Source of the DNA: an uncultured Clostridia bacterium
GTDB lineage: Bacteria; Bacillota; Clostridia; Christensenellales; UBA1242
NCBI GenBank assembly: GCA_947626155.1
Contig: CANQRC010000002.1
Coordinates: 3,504 to 67,503, forward strand
DNA: 64,000 bases
Reading direction: 5' to 3'
Shown here: positions 46,469 to 54,879 of the stretch, piece after piece
Numbering within the stretch: position 1 is the stretch's first letter
Layout: each line of letters opens with the position of its first letter
The notes under the pieces: generated by a model
Databases searched by the model: none
The model's input: only the letters and a program-made list of their open reading frames with translations
What the model was told of the DNA's origin: nothing
Translations under genes and position numbers: made by a program

Positions 46469-47604
46469 ATGAAAAGAAAAATAAATGTTGTTCAGTATGG
46501 CGCTGGAAAAATGAGCAAATACACAATGCGCTATGTGTTTGAAAAAGGCGCAAAAGTTGTTGGGGCTTTTGATATTGATCAAAGCAAATTCGGCAAAGAC
46601 ATTGGCGAAATTATTGGTGACGGAAAGAAATATAAGGTTAAAATTCAAGATGCCAAAAACTTTGAAAAATTTTTGACAGAGAATGACGTTGACATTGTTA
46701 TTGTTGAAACAATGAGCCTGCTCTCTGATGTTCAAGGCGCGCTTTTAACCTGCGCAAAATGTGGAGTGAATGCCATTACAACTTGCGAGGAGGCGTTCTT
46801 CCCTCAAAACAGCAATCCAAAACTTTTTGAAAAAATAAACGAACTTGCAATTGAAAACGAATGCACAATTTGCGGAAGCGGCTATCAAGATGTTTTTTGG
46901 GGAAACCTTATCAGCGTGCTTGCTGGAGCAACCCACAAAATAACCAAAATTAGGGGCAAGTCTAGAGTTATAATGTTGAGGACTATGGCATTGCGCTTGC
47001 AAGGGTGCATGGAGCAGGGCTGAGCCCAGAGGAATTTGACAAGGAGGTTGCCTCGGCAGACAGAATTTCTGACGCCGAAAGAAAAAAGGTGATAAATGCC
47101 GGCAAATACTCGCCAAGTTATATGTGGAATGTGAACGGCTGGCTTTGCAGCAAATTGGGGCTGACGGTTAAAAGCCAAACTCAAAAATGCGTGCCACAAA
47201 TTGCAAAGAAAGCCATCAAAAGCACCACTCTTGGCATGACAATTCCAAAGGGTGCTTGCACGGGCATGAGCGCAGTTGTCACAACCACAACCAAAGAGGG
47301 TATTGTGCTTGAAACCGAGTGCATAGGAAAGGTTTATGACAACACCGAATTTGACTGCAACGACTGGACAATTGAGGGCGAGCCAAACACCAGAGTTGTG
47401 ATTGAAAGACCAGCAACGGTGGAACTTACCTGCGCAACAATTGTAAACAGAATTCCAGAAGTTCTCACTTCGCCATATGGCTACTTCACAACCGAATATA
47501 TGCCAGAGAACACTTTCAAGTCTATGAGCCTTGAAAAGTATGTTTTGACGGACGAGGAGATTGAGGAGCATTGCTGTGGCGAGCATTGCGACTGCCATAA
47601 ATAA
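46469..47604 (+). pseudogene. 2,4-diaminopentanoate-dehydrogenase-like gene, frameshifted
   Basis: The N-terminal part (46469-about 46965) has a Rossmann start MKRKINVVQYGAGKMSKYTMRYV and the DapB-like NAD(P)-binding pattern (IVIVETMSLL, NAITTCEEAFFP). The C-terminal part (to 47604) continues in another frame: NVEDYGIALARVHGAGLSPEEF to EEHCCGEHCDCHK. Joined, they give about 377 residues of the dihydrodipicolinate-reductase-like family that includes 2,4-diaminopentanoate dehydrogenase of ornithine fermentation. The break lies at TCTAGAGTT (46961-46969); removing one AG restores KSSYNVEDYGIALA, so a two-base AG duplication is the simplest cause. Both halves look intact, so this is either a very recent mutation or a sequence error. 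AGGAGG precedes the start; tmk follows 9 nt after. Confidence 0.75.
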
Positions 47605-47613
47605 GGAGGAAAA

Positions 47614-48270
47614 ATGAAAAAAGGTTTGTTGGTCTCTTTTGAGGGCGGCGAGGCGTGCGGCAAAAGCACCCAAATAAAACTTTTTGAGCAATATTTACAA
47701 AAGAACAAAATTGACTACATACTCACGCGCGAGCCGGGCGGAACAGAACTTGGCGAAAAGATAAGGGCTCTTCTTCTTGACAACAAACAGGACATGAGCG
47801 CCAACACAGAGTTTTTGCTTTTCTCGGCAAGCCGAAGCAAACTTATTGAAAGCGTGGTTAAGCCTGCGCTAAAACAAGGCAAAGTTGTTGTCATGGACAG
47901 GTTCTATGATTCCTCTTTTGCTTATCAGGGTTATGCAGGGAATTTGAACTTGAAAGACATTGACACAATAACAAAGTTTGCTATTGGCGAGGGCGCAACG
48001 CCTGACATCACTTTCCTGCTTGACATAAGTTATGAGGACGGCATGGAAAGAAAGAGCAAGGATGAAAACTTAAGAAATCTTGACCGCTTTGAAACAAAAG
48101 GCAAGGCTTATCATGACAAAGTTAGAAAGGGCTATTTGGAAAGGGCAAAAGCAGAGCCAAAAAGGTTTAGAATAATTGACGCAAAACAGACCAAAGAAAA
48201 AGTCTCCGAAAATATTGTGGAAGAATTTGAAAAAATATATAAAGATAATTTATTATCCAAAGAGAAATAA
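47614..48270 (+). CDS. tmk: Thymidylate kinase
   Basis: Phosphorylates dTMP to dTDP. 218 residues with P-loop FEGGEACGKST near residue 9, the TREPGGT motif (dTMP-binding Arg), the DRFYDSSFAYQGYAG motif near residues 91-105 (the DRY-type catalytic segment) and a LID region around RKSKDENLRNLDRFE. AAGGAGG stands just upstream of the ATG. It is co-directional with and 9 nt from the frameshifted dehydrogenase gene, so it probably shares that promoter. With tdk and dut it completes the dTTP-supply genes seen here. A terminator follows. Confidence 0.97.
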   Translation: MKKGLLVSFEGGEACGKSTQIKLFEQYLQKNKIDYILTREPGGTELGEKIRALLLDNKQDMSANTEFLLFSASRSKLIESVVKPALKQGKVVVMDRFYDSSFAYQGYAGNLNLKDIDTITKFAIGEGATPDITFLLDISYEDGMERKSKDENLRNLDRFETKGKAYHDKVRKGYLERAKAEPKRFRIIDAKQTKEKVSENIVEEFEKIYKDNLLSKEK

Positions 48271-48297
48271 AAAATCACAAAAAATATTAAAAATATC

Positions 48298-48326
48298 AAA
48301 AAAACACCATTTTTTGGTGTTTTTTT
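48298..48326. terminator. Bidirectional terminator between tmk and the YhhN-like gene
   Basis: AAAAAAACACC and GGTGTTTTTTT form a perfect stem around ATTTTTT. It suits tmk on the plus strand and the convergent glpK-hydrolase-yhhN operon on the minus strand. The 48327-48383 stretch is AT-rich without a gene. Confidence 0.88.
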
Positions 48327-48383
48327 CTTATTTTTTTGTATTTTTTATAATATTTTTAATTTTTTTATTTATTAAATTATTTT

Positions 48384-49085
48384 TTAAATTGCCAAATACA
48401 AAATTTGAGTTGCAATCAAAACTTGCGCCGCGTAGTATAAAAAGTGATTTACATAAATCCAAACTTTTTGTGAGAACGAGCCAAAATATTGCATTGATAG
48501 CACTAGGTCGGAGAGCAAGAATGCAATCATTCCTGCGGCGAAAATCCAAAACATTGGAACGAAAATTGCAATTGAAATTGAGAACGCCATCATGAAAGAG
48601 AGAATGAGGCTATAGCCGGCGCAGAGCCAAATATGTTTTCCAAAGTTCAGCCCCAACTTTTTGTGAGGGAGCATAATTGCAAGCGTGAACAAAATTGCAA
48701 ATCCAGCCGAGCCAAGAATGTTCCACAGCAAATTGTTTGGCAGCACATCTATGTTGTAAAGCAAAACTGCAACAAAGCAGAAGATGTGTCCGACCGCGAA
48801 GAAAGAAGCTCCTGCAATAAAATACTGATTTTCCTCTTCTTTATATGCCACTTTCAAATTCAGCAGAATGTCGCCAATCAGCCCAAGCACAAGCCCAACT
48901 ATTATAAACAAGTTAACGTTGGAAGAGCCAACGGTGAAAATTCCAAAGATGCCGCAAAGCACAAAACAAACTGAGGCAATTGTTTTTAGGCACAGGCTGA
49001 ACACCGTTGGGCGCTTTGCCCTAAAAAAGCAGAAAAGCATTGCAAAAAGGACGCTGAAAATCCCCAAAAATATTACACTTAACAT
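48384..49085 (-). CDS. YhhN/lysoplasmalogenase-like membrane protein
   Basis: 233 residues with about eight membrane helices. Family features of YhhN/TMEM86 proteins are present: an early Lys-Thr in helix 2 (LCLKTIASVCFV), GLIGDILL with the conserved Asp, the GASFFAVGHIFCF helix with its His, DLVLS, and NHFLYYAAQVLIA near the end (NHxxYYxAQ). Characterised members hydrolyse the vinyl-ether bond of lysoplasmalogens, releasing an aldehyde and a glycerophospho-compound; many anaerobic clostridia make plasmalogens. AGGAGG precedes the ATG and overlaps the end of the hydrolase gene, so the two are translated together. Last gene of the glpK operon. Confidence 0.85.
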   Translation of the reverse strand: MLSVIFLGIFSVLFAMLFCFFRAKRPTVFSLCLKTIASVCFVLCGIFGIFTVGSSNVNLFIIVGLVLGLIGDILLNLKVAYKEEENQYFIAGASFFAVGHIFCFVAVLLYNIDVLPNNLLWNILGSAGFAILFTLAIMLPHKKLGLNFGKHIWLCAGYSLILSFMMAFSISIAIFVPMFWIFAAGMIAFLLSDLVLSMQYFGSFSQKVWIYVNHFLYYAAQVLIATQILYLAI

Positions 49086-49094
49086 ATTTTCCTC

Positions 49095-50270
49095 CTATGA
49101 ATTAAAGAAATTTAGCACATCTTCATACACTTCTTCTTTGTTTGTTTCGTTTAAAAGTTCGTGCCTTGCGCCGTCATAGACCTTGAATTTAGCGTCGATG
49201 TTGTGCTTCAAATAAAGGTTGTAAAGTTTTCGCACTTGCTTAGATTTTTGCCCGACTGGGTCTTCGCTTCCAACAATCAAAAACAGTTTTTTATTTCCAA
49301 TTTTGTCAATTCCATCATTCGCCTTGCCCATATTTATCATCAAACTTTTGTAGAAGCCAAAAGGGAAGCTTCCGCCGCAATACTCGTCTTGGTTGTAGGC
49401 GTCAAAAACCGCCTCATCTCGCGTCAGCCAATTTCCTCTATCAAAGCCTTTTTCAAAAGACTTCATCACAATTTTTTCAATCATTCCGCCCTCACCTTCA
49501 GGGTCTCTAAAAGGCGAAAGGGTGTGCGCAAGCAGATTTCCCATTCTCATGTTCAAAGCATTTCCATTTGTTGTGCCGCAAATAACACATTTTTCCACAA
49601 CATTTGTCAGTTGCATAAGCACTTGGCTTATCATAGAGCCATAAGAATGCCCGAAAACATAGATTGGAAGTTTGTATTTTTCACTTGCAAAGTTTATTAC
49701 ATTAAGTTCGTCCTTCAAAGTCTCTTGAAAAATGTCTTCTTCGCCAAAGCCAAGCCTGTCTTTGCTTGGGGCGGTGTGGCCGTGACCACGCAAATCATTT
49801 GCAATGACAATATAGCCGTTCTTGTTTAAAAACTCCGCAAAATTTTTATATCTCAGCGCGTGTTCCATCATGCCGTGAACAATCACAACAACTGCCTTTG
49901 GCGAGGCAACATTGTCATAGATATATGTGTTCAAAGCAAGCCCGTTGAAGCCCACAATTTTTTGTGGAACAACTTCTTTTTGCCCAACTCTTTTGGTTTT
50001 TTCCGCATTTTTTGCGGTTTTTTCGCGTTTTTGAGGCGTTTTTTGTGCATTTTTTGTTGTTTTTACATTTTTTGTGTCTTTTTTCGTGGCAGCTTTTGTC
50101 TCAACTTTTTGCTCTTTCACAGTTTTCTTTGCCGCAGGCTTTACAGTTTGCTTAACCTCTTTTTTCGCCGCCGCTTTTGCCGGCTTTGTTTTTGCCACGG
50201 TTTTTGTTTCTTTTGTTTGTTTTGTTGTTTTAGTTGTCTTTGCTGACTTTGTTTTGTTTTCTTCTTTCAT
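49095..50270 (-). CDS. Monoacylglycerol-lipase-like alpha/beta hydrolase with Lys-rich N-terminal tail
   Basis: 391 residues. The C-terminal 290 form an alpha/beta hydrolase of the monoacylglycerol lipase/lysophospholipase type: VIVHGMMEH (oxyanion loop), GHSYGS with nucleophile Ser209, SEDPVG with the acid residue, and GARHELLNE with the catalytic His. The first 100 residues are a low-complexity Lys/Thr/Ala tail resembling histone-H1-like or AlgP-type tails; there is no signal peptide. AGGAGGG stands before the ATG, so the tail is translated. It lies 8 nt after glpK, suggesting release of glycerol from monoglycerides for glpK. The tail might bind anionic lipid surfaces or nucleic acid (inference). 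Confidence 0.87.
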   Translation of the reverse strand: MKEENKTKSAKTTKTTKQTKETKTVAKTKPAKAAAKKEVKQTVKPAAKKTVKEQKVETKAATKKDTKNVKTTKNAQKTPQKREKTAKNAEKTKRVGQKEVVPQKIVGFNGLALNTYIYDNVASPKAVVVIVHGMMEHALRYKNFAEFLNKNGYIVIANDLRGHGHTAPSKDRLGFGEEDIFQETLKDELNVINFASEKYKLPIYVFGHSYGSMISQVLMQLTNVVEKCVICGTTNGNALNMRMGNLLAHTLSPFRDPEGEGGMIEKIVMKSFEKGFDRGNWLTRDEAVFDAYNQDEYCGGSFPFGFYKSLMINMGKANDGIDKIGNKKLFLIVGSEDPVGQKSKQVRKLYNLYLKHNIDAKFKVYDGARHELLNETNKEEVYEDVLNFFNS

Positions 50271-50278
50271 AATCCCTC

Positions 50279-51733
50279 CTAAATCTTCTTCAAGGCTTTT
50301 TTCCAGCCTTTTATATTTCGTTTCCTATCTTCTTCGTTCATATTTGGCATATATTTATTTTTTCCAAGTGAAACTTCTTTAATCTGCTCCTCGGTGGCCT
50401 CTTTCAAAGCCATAACCGAAAGATAGATTGCACCCAAAATTGTTGCATCCGAATTTTTGCTTTTGACAATTTCGTGATTTAAAATGTCTGCCAAAAATTG
50501 GAGCAAAAACTCGTTTTGGCTTCCGCCGCCGTCCACGCTCAAAAATTTTGGCACAAGCCCGGCGCGTTTGATTTCGTCCAAAATGTCTTTTGTATTGTAT
50601 GCCATGCTTTCCAAACAAGCCCGAACAATGTGCGCCTTTTTTGTGTCAAAGGTCATTCCAACAATCATGCCGCGCGCGTCGTCTTTCCAATATGGCGCGC
50701 CAAGCCCAGTGAACGCCGGCACAAAATAAACATTTTCGTTTGACGGCAAACTCAAAGCCATTTTGCTTGTTTTTGAGACGTCGTCAAAAAGTGAGAGGTT
50801 GTCCTGCAAAAAGTTTATTGCGCTGCACGCGCTGTAAATGCTGCCCTCAATTGCATATTCCGTCTTTCCGCCAATTGTGTGGGCGACGGTTGTAATCAAG
50901 TTGTCAAGGCGCTTATTTGGATTGTTTCCAATGTTCATAAGCACAAATCCGCCCGTTCCAAAAGTGACTTTGCACTCATTTTTGCCCAGCACCGACTGCC
51001 CAAGCATACTTGATTGTTGGTCGCCAATGACTGCGCGCAGATGTGCGCCCAAAAGCGACTTAACTTCCCCAAAATCAGCATCACACGGCATGATTTTTGG
51101 AAGTGTTTGCCTTGGAATTTTGAAAATTTTTAGAAGTTCGTCATCCCAATCCAAAGTTTTCAGGTTCATAAGCATGGTTCGGCTTGCGTTTGTTGTGTCT
51201 GTGAGGTGTTTGTCGGTCAGCCTGAAAATAAGATAACTGTCAATTGTGCCAAAGCAGAGGCGGTTTTTCTTCAAAAGTTTGTTTGCCTCTTTCACATTTT
51301 CCAAAATCCACTTAAATTTGCTTGCGCTAAAATATGGATTTGGAATAAGCCCTGTCAACTCTTTAATTCTTTCCTTTCGCTTTTGGGAGAGAGATTTAAT
51401 ATAATTTGTTGTTCTTCGGCACTGCCAAACAATTGCGTTGCAAAGCGGCTTTCCCGTTTCCTTGTCCCATGCCACAACTGTTTCGCGCTGATTTGTCAAA
51501 GAGATTGCCAAAAGTTCTTCTTTTTGAACCTCATTTCTTTTTAAAAGCGCCTTGCACGCCGCCAAAATTTTTCTGAAAATTTCATCAGCGTCCTGCTCAA
51601 CCCACGCCTCGTGAGGGAAAAATCTTTTAAACGAACGCTTTTCACTGTCAATGACCTGCATTTTTTCAACGTCAAAAAGCGCCGCCTTCAAATTTGTTGT
51701 GCCTTCGTCAAGCCCTAAAACAAATTTCCTCAT
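50279..51733 (-). CDS. glpK: Glycerol kinase
   Basis: FGGY-family kinase converting glycerol to sn-glycerol 3-phosphate with ATP. 484 residues. Motifs: LGLDEGTTNLKAALFD (phosphate 1), SLTNQRETVVAWDKETGKPLCNAIVWQCRRT (the glycerol-contacting segment typical of GlpK), VIGDQQSSMLGQ with the catalytic Asp, FGTGGFVLMN, AFTGLGAPYWKDDARG and LSVDGGGSQNEFLLQFLADIL. The N-terminal GLDEGTTN is a slight variant of GLDQGTTS, as in other glycerol kinases with Glu/Asp here. AAGGAGG precedes the ATG. First gene of glpK-hydrolase-yhhN and divergent from the G3P dehydrogenase operon. Confidence 0.95.
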   Translation of the reverse strand: MRKFVLGLDEGTTNLKAALFDVEKMQVIDSEKRSFKRFFPHEAWVEQDADEIFRKILAACKALLKRNEVQKEELLAISLTNQRETVVAWDKETGKPLCNAIVWQCRRTTNYIKSLSQKRKERIKELTGLIPNPYFSASKFKWILENVKEANKLLKKNRLCFGTIDSYLIFRLTDKHLTDTTNASRTMLMNLKTLDWDDELLKIFKIPRQTLPKIMPCDADFGEVKSLLGAHLRAVIGDQQSSMLGQSVLGKNECKVTFGTGGFVLMNIGNNPNKRLDNLITTVAHTIGGKTEYAIEGSIYSACSAINFLQDNLSLFDDVSKTSKMALSLPSNENVYFVPAFTGLGAPYWKDDARGMIVGMTFDTKKAHIVRACLESMAYNTKDILDEIKRAGLVPKFLSVDGGGSQNEFLLQFLADILNHEIVKSKNSDATILGAIYLSVMALKEATEEQIKEVSLGKNKYMPNMNEEDRKRNIKGWKKALKKI

Positions 51734-51781
51734 TTTTCCTCCTTAATTTAAAATTATTTTAACACAACAATTTTTTTATTA

Positions 51782-51808
51782 AAAACAAATTGAGAAAGAA
51801 TTTGTTTT
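51782..51808. promoter_or_regulatory. Operator-like inverted repeat between the divergent glp operons
   Basis: AAAACAAATT (51782-51791), 7-nt spacer, AATTTGTTTT (51799-51808) is a perfect 10-bp inverted repeat located between glpK and the glpA-like gene and ending two bases before the -35 box of the latter. Position and symmetry suit a shared repressor or activator of glycerol genes; no regulator gene is present nearby. Confidence 0.55.
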
Positions 51809-51810
51809 AT

Positions 51811-51840
51811 TTGACAAAAAATATGCCAAAAGTTTAAAAT
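51811..51840 (+). promoter_or_regulatory. Promoter of the glpA-like operon
   Basis: TTGACA (51811-51816), 18-nt spacer, TAAAAT (51835-51840), followed by AAGGAAG and the ATG at 51857. A minus-strand TAAAAT near 51760 may be the -10 of glpK but has no good -35. Confidence 0.75.
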
Positions 51841-51856
51841 AATCAAAAGGAAGATT

Positions 51857-53275
51857 ATGAAAGAAAAAATTTATGACTGTTTGATTATTGGCGGCGGAGT
51901 TGTTGGCTGCGCCATTTTAAACAAACTGACGCGCCTTGGCAAGAAGGCTGCGCTGCTTGACAAGGCAAGCGATGTTGCAACGGGCGCAAGCAAGGCAAAT
52001 AGCGGCATTGTGCACGCAGGATATGACCCACTTCCAAACACGCTGAAAGCCAAAATAAACGTCAGGGGCAGCAAACTTTTTCCGTCTCTTTGCAAAAGGC
52101 TGAATGTGCCATTTAAAAAGTGCGGCGCGCTTGTGCTTGGCGACGACAAAGAGATGGTTGAAAGGCTTTATGAGCGCGGCAAACAAAACGGCGTGAGGGT
52201 GGAGATTTTAAATCAACAGCAAATCTTGGAGAAAGAGCCAAACGTGAACAAGGCGGTGACGGTTGGGCTTTTTGCGCCAACTTCGGCAATAGTCAGCCCA
52301 TATCTTTTGACCATTGCCCTTGCCGACGAGGCAATCATAAATGGGGGCGAAGTTTTTTTGGAGGAAGATTTGGTTTCTTGCCAAAAAAACGGCGAAATTT
52401 TTGAAATTTTGACGAAAAAACGCGCATTTTTTGCAAAAAACATAATAAATTGTGCTGGAAGCGGCTATAACGACGTTGCAAAAATCCTTAAAACAGAGCG
52501 CAAAAAATTGGAGTTTCGCCGCGGAGAGTATTTTGTTTTTGACAAAAGTTATGACCTAAAAGCCAAACACACACTCTTCCCTCTTCCAACAAAAATTGGA
52601 AAAGGGGTGCTTGTCACGCCAACTGTGGATGGGAATTTTCTTGTTGGTCCAACCAGCGAAGAGAACAACGGCACAAAGGAAACAACCTATCAGGGGCTTA
52701 ACAGCATCAAGCAAAAATCTGCTCTGCTTTTTGACGGCATAAACTTCCGCCACGCCATAAGAGAGTTTGCCGGCGTGAGGGTTATTTGCGGCGACGACTT
52801 TGTTATTGAGAAGTCAAAAAAGGTCAGCGGCGTGATAAACATTGCCGGGATTTGCTCGCCGGGGCTTACAAGCAGCCCTGCCATTGCCGAAATGGTGGCG
52901 TCGCTTCTTGGCTATAAAGATGAGGAAAAGAAAAACCTTAAAACTCTTCCAAAATACACGCTTTTCAAAAATATGGACAAAAAAAGCCAAATCGCGCTTG
53001 CAAAATCCGACGAAAATTACAGGCAAATTGTGTGCAAGTGCGAAAACATAACAAAAGGGGACATCCTTATGGCGCTCTCTCGGCCGCTTAAAGTTCGTTC
53101 GGTTGACGGCGTCAAGAGGAGAACGAACGCCGGCATGGGAAGATGTCAAGGCGGATTTTGTTTCACAAAAGTTGTGACTGCCATTATGGACTCGCGAAAA
53201 ATTGAATATGAAGATGTGTTAAAAGAAAATCGCGGAAGCAATGTTGCAATTGGCGACATAAGAGGTGAAAAATGA
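51857..53275 (+). CDS. GlpA-like FAD-dependent glycerol-3-phosphate dehydrogenase with [2Fe-2S]-type C-terminus
   Basis: 472 residues of the DAO-type FAD oxidoreductase superfamily: dinucleotide-binding LIIGGGVVGCAILNKL at the N-terminus, GASKANSGIVHAGYDP (FAD/substrate segment), and the closing INIAGICSPGLTSSPAIAEMVASLLG. The C-terminal 80 residues contain CKCEN (near 393-397) and GRCQGGFC (near 428-436), the four-Cys BFD-type iron-sulfur domain of anaerobic GlpA. It should oxidise glycerol 3-phosphate to dihydroxyacetone phosphate. It overlaps the next gene by 4 bases. Clustering with glpK and with an oxidoreductase plus DUF1667 pair supports this role over other DAO-family substrates. Confidence 0.87.
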   Translation: MKEKIYDCLIIGGGVVGCAILNKLTRLGKKAALLDKASDVATGASKANSGIVHAGYDPLPNTLKAKINVRGSKLFPSLCKRLNVPFKKCGALVLGDDKEMVERLYERGKQNGVRVEILNQQQILEKEPNVNKAVTVGLFAPTSAIVSPYLLTIALADEAIINGGEVFLEEDLVSCQKNGEIFEILTKKRAFFAKNIINCAGSGYNDVAKILKTERKKLEFRRGEYFVFDKSYDLKAKHTLFPLPTKIGKGVLVTPTVDGNFLVGPTSEENNGTKETTYQGLNSIKQKSALLFDGINFRHAIREFAGVRVICGDDFVIEKSKKVSGVINIAGICSPGLTSSPAIAEMVASLLGYKDEEKKNLKTLPKYTLFKNMDKKSQIALAKSDENYRQIVCKCENITKGDILMALSRPLKVRSVDGVKRRTNAGMGRCQGGFCFTKVVTAIMDSRKIEYEDVLKENRGSNVAIGDIRGEK

Positions 53276-54492
53276 ACACTGATGTTTTGATTATTGGCGG
53301 CGGCCCTGCCGGAATGAGCGCGGCGCTTTCCGCTTCAAAAAACGGCAGCAAAGTCATCTTGGTGGAGCGTGACGGCACGCTTGGCGGAATTTTAAATCAG
53401 TGCATTCACAACGGCTTTGGGCTTCACCTTTTTCACGAGGAACTCACAGGCCCAGAATTTGCGCACAGGCTTAGGCTTGAAGTTGAGGCGGACAAAAATA
53501 TAAAAGTGCTTTTAAACACCCTCGTCACAAAAATTGAAGAGGGAAAAGTGGATGTGATGGGAAGCGTTGGCGTTGAAACAATCAGGGCAAAAGCGGTTGT
53601 GCTTGCCATGGGCTGCCGCGAGAGAACCGCGGGAAACATCAGCCTTTGCGGAACGCGCCCAATGGGCATTTTGACCGCCGGCACAGTTCAAAAGATGATA
53701 AACATAGACGGAAAAATGGTTGGAAAAGACGTCGTGATTTTGGGCAGCGGCGACATTGGGCTTATCATGGCAAGAAGGTTGACGCTTGAAGGGGCAAAGG
53801 TTCATGCTGTGCTTGAAATCAACAAAACGTCAAGCGGCCTCAGGCGAAACATTATGCAGTGCCTTGAAGATTTCAACATTCCACTTCTTTATCAGACCAC
53901 CATTTTTGAAGTGGTTGGAACTGACCGCGTGGAGGGCGTTTTTTATGGCCAAGTTGACGAAAATTTTGCGCCAATTGAAAGCACGAAAAAGTTTTTAAAG
54001 TGCGACACAATTGTGCTTTCTGTGGGGCTTATTCCAGAGATGAACCTTGCAAATTTTGTGACAACTTCGCGCGTGACAAACGGGGCAATTGTAAATGAAT
54101 TTTATCAAACTGACAAACCTTGGCTTTTCTCTTGCGGAAACATATTGCACGTGCATGACCTTGTGGACAATGTTGCGCTTGAAGCCGAACTTGCTGGCAA
54201 ATTTGCAAGCGAATATGCCAAAAACGCCTTGCCGGCGCACGGCAGAGAGGTTGAAATTCTTCCAAGTGAGGATTTTTCATATGTTTTGCCAAGCAGAATT
54301 TTTGAGGGAAGCGGAAAGGTGAATTTGAAGTTTAGGCTAAAAAGAAAAGTTGTAAAACAAACAATAGTTGCCAAGTGTAAAGACGTGATTTTGGGAAAAA
54401 TGTTTGTTTATGCGGGCGTTCCGGGGCAGATGTGCAATTTTGAAATTGACAAAAGCGGCGCAACGGGAAAAATCACCCTGACAATTGAGTAG
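53272..54492 (+). CDS. FAD/NAD(P)-dependent oxidoreductase partner of the GlpA-like enzyme
   Basis: 406 residues of the pyridine-nucleotide-disulfide oxidoreductase fold. The FAD-binding motif is VLIIGGGPAGMSAALSASKNG; a second dinucleotide motif VVILGSGDIGLIMARRL near residues 143-165 should bind NAD(P)H; LFSCGNILHVHDLVD is the FAD-contacting GD-type motif. CGTRPMGILTAGTVQ is typical of the subfamily found beside GlpA-like and DUF1667 genes in Clostridia. It lacks the CxxC redox disulfide of thioredoxin reductases. It probably takes electrons from the GlpA-like subunit and passes them to a soluble acceptor, in place of the membrane GlpC subunit. ATGA overlap with the preceding gene implies coupled translation. 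Confidence 0.85.
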   Translation: MNTDVLIIGGGPAGMSAALSASKNGSKVILVERDGTLGGILNQCIHNGFGLHLFHEELTGPEFAHRLRLEVEADKNIKVLLNTLVTKIEEGKVDVMGSVGVETIRAKAVVLAMGCRERTAGNISLCGTRPMGILTAGTVQKMINIDGKMVGKDVVILGSGDIGLIMARRLTLEGAKVHAVLEINKTSSGLRRNIMQCLEDFNIPLLYQTTIFEVVGTDRVEGVFYGQVDENFAPIESTKKFLKCDTIVLSVGLIPEMNLANFVTTSRVTNGAIVNEFYQTDKPWLFSCGNILHVHDLVDNVALEAELAGKFASEYAKNALPAHGREVEILPSEDFSYVLPSRIFEGSGKVNLKFRLKRKVVKQTIVAKCKDVILGKMFVYAGVPGQMCNFEIDKSGATGKITLTIE

Positions 54493-54501
54493 GAGGCAAA
54501 A

Positions 54502-54837
54502 ATGGAAAGGAAAATGATTTGCATAATGTGCCCAATGGGCTGCGAACTGATCGTCACAAAAATTGGCGACAAGATTTCGGTGACGGGGAACAGTTGCAAC
54601 CGCGGCGTGACTTTTGCGCAGGAAGAGCTGACCGCGCCAAAGCGAATTGTGACCACATCAGTTAAAACCTCCAAGGGCGTTCGCTCTTGCAAGACCACAA
54701 AGCCCATTCCAAAGGAGCTTATGTTTGATTGCGTGAAAGAAATAGAAAAACTCCGCCTGAAAGATGCGAAGTTTGGGCAAGTTATAATAAAAAATGTGTT
54801 AAACACCGGCGCGGATGTTGTTGTGACGGCAAACTGA
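54502..54837 (+). CDS. DUF1667 family protein
   Basis: 111 residues beginning MERKMICIMCPMGCELIV, with Cys at CIMCPMGC and a later GNSCNRG, the four-Cys pattern of the DUF1667 family, presumably an iron-sulfur or metal site. The C-terminal half is a small domain (LMFDCVKEIEKLRLKDAKFGQVIIKNVLNTGADVVVT). Members are almost always encoded next to GlpA-like and FAD/NAD oxidoreductase genes, as here, and likely form the third subunit of that complex; the biochemical role is unproven. GTAGGAGG precedes the ATG. Confidence 0.9.
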   Translation: MERKMICIMCPMGCELIVTKIGDKISVTGNSCNRGVTFAQEELTAPKRIVTTSVKTSKGVRSCKTTKPIPKELMFDCVKEIEKLRLKDAKFGQVIIKNVLNTGADVVVTAN

Positions 54838-54879
54838 TTGATCTGCCAATTCAAAATCCTAACAATAGCCGCAAACCAA

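Noticed and set aside
46961..46972. Programmed ribosomal frameshift in the dehydrogenase-like gene
   Set aside because: No slippery heptamer, internal Shine-Dalgarno or downstream stem was found; a simple AG duplication explains the break.
48176..48595. 139-codon plus-strand frame after tmk
   Set aside because: It begins within tmk in another frame, crosses the terminator and runs antisense to the YhhN-like gene; no ribosome binding site.
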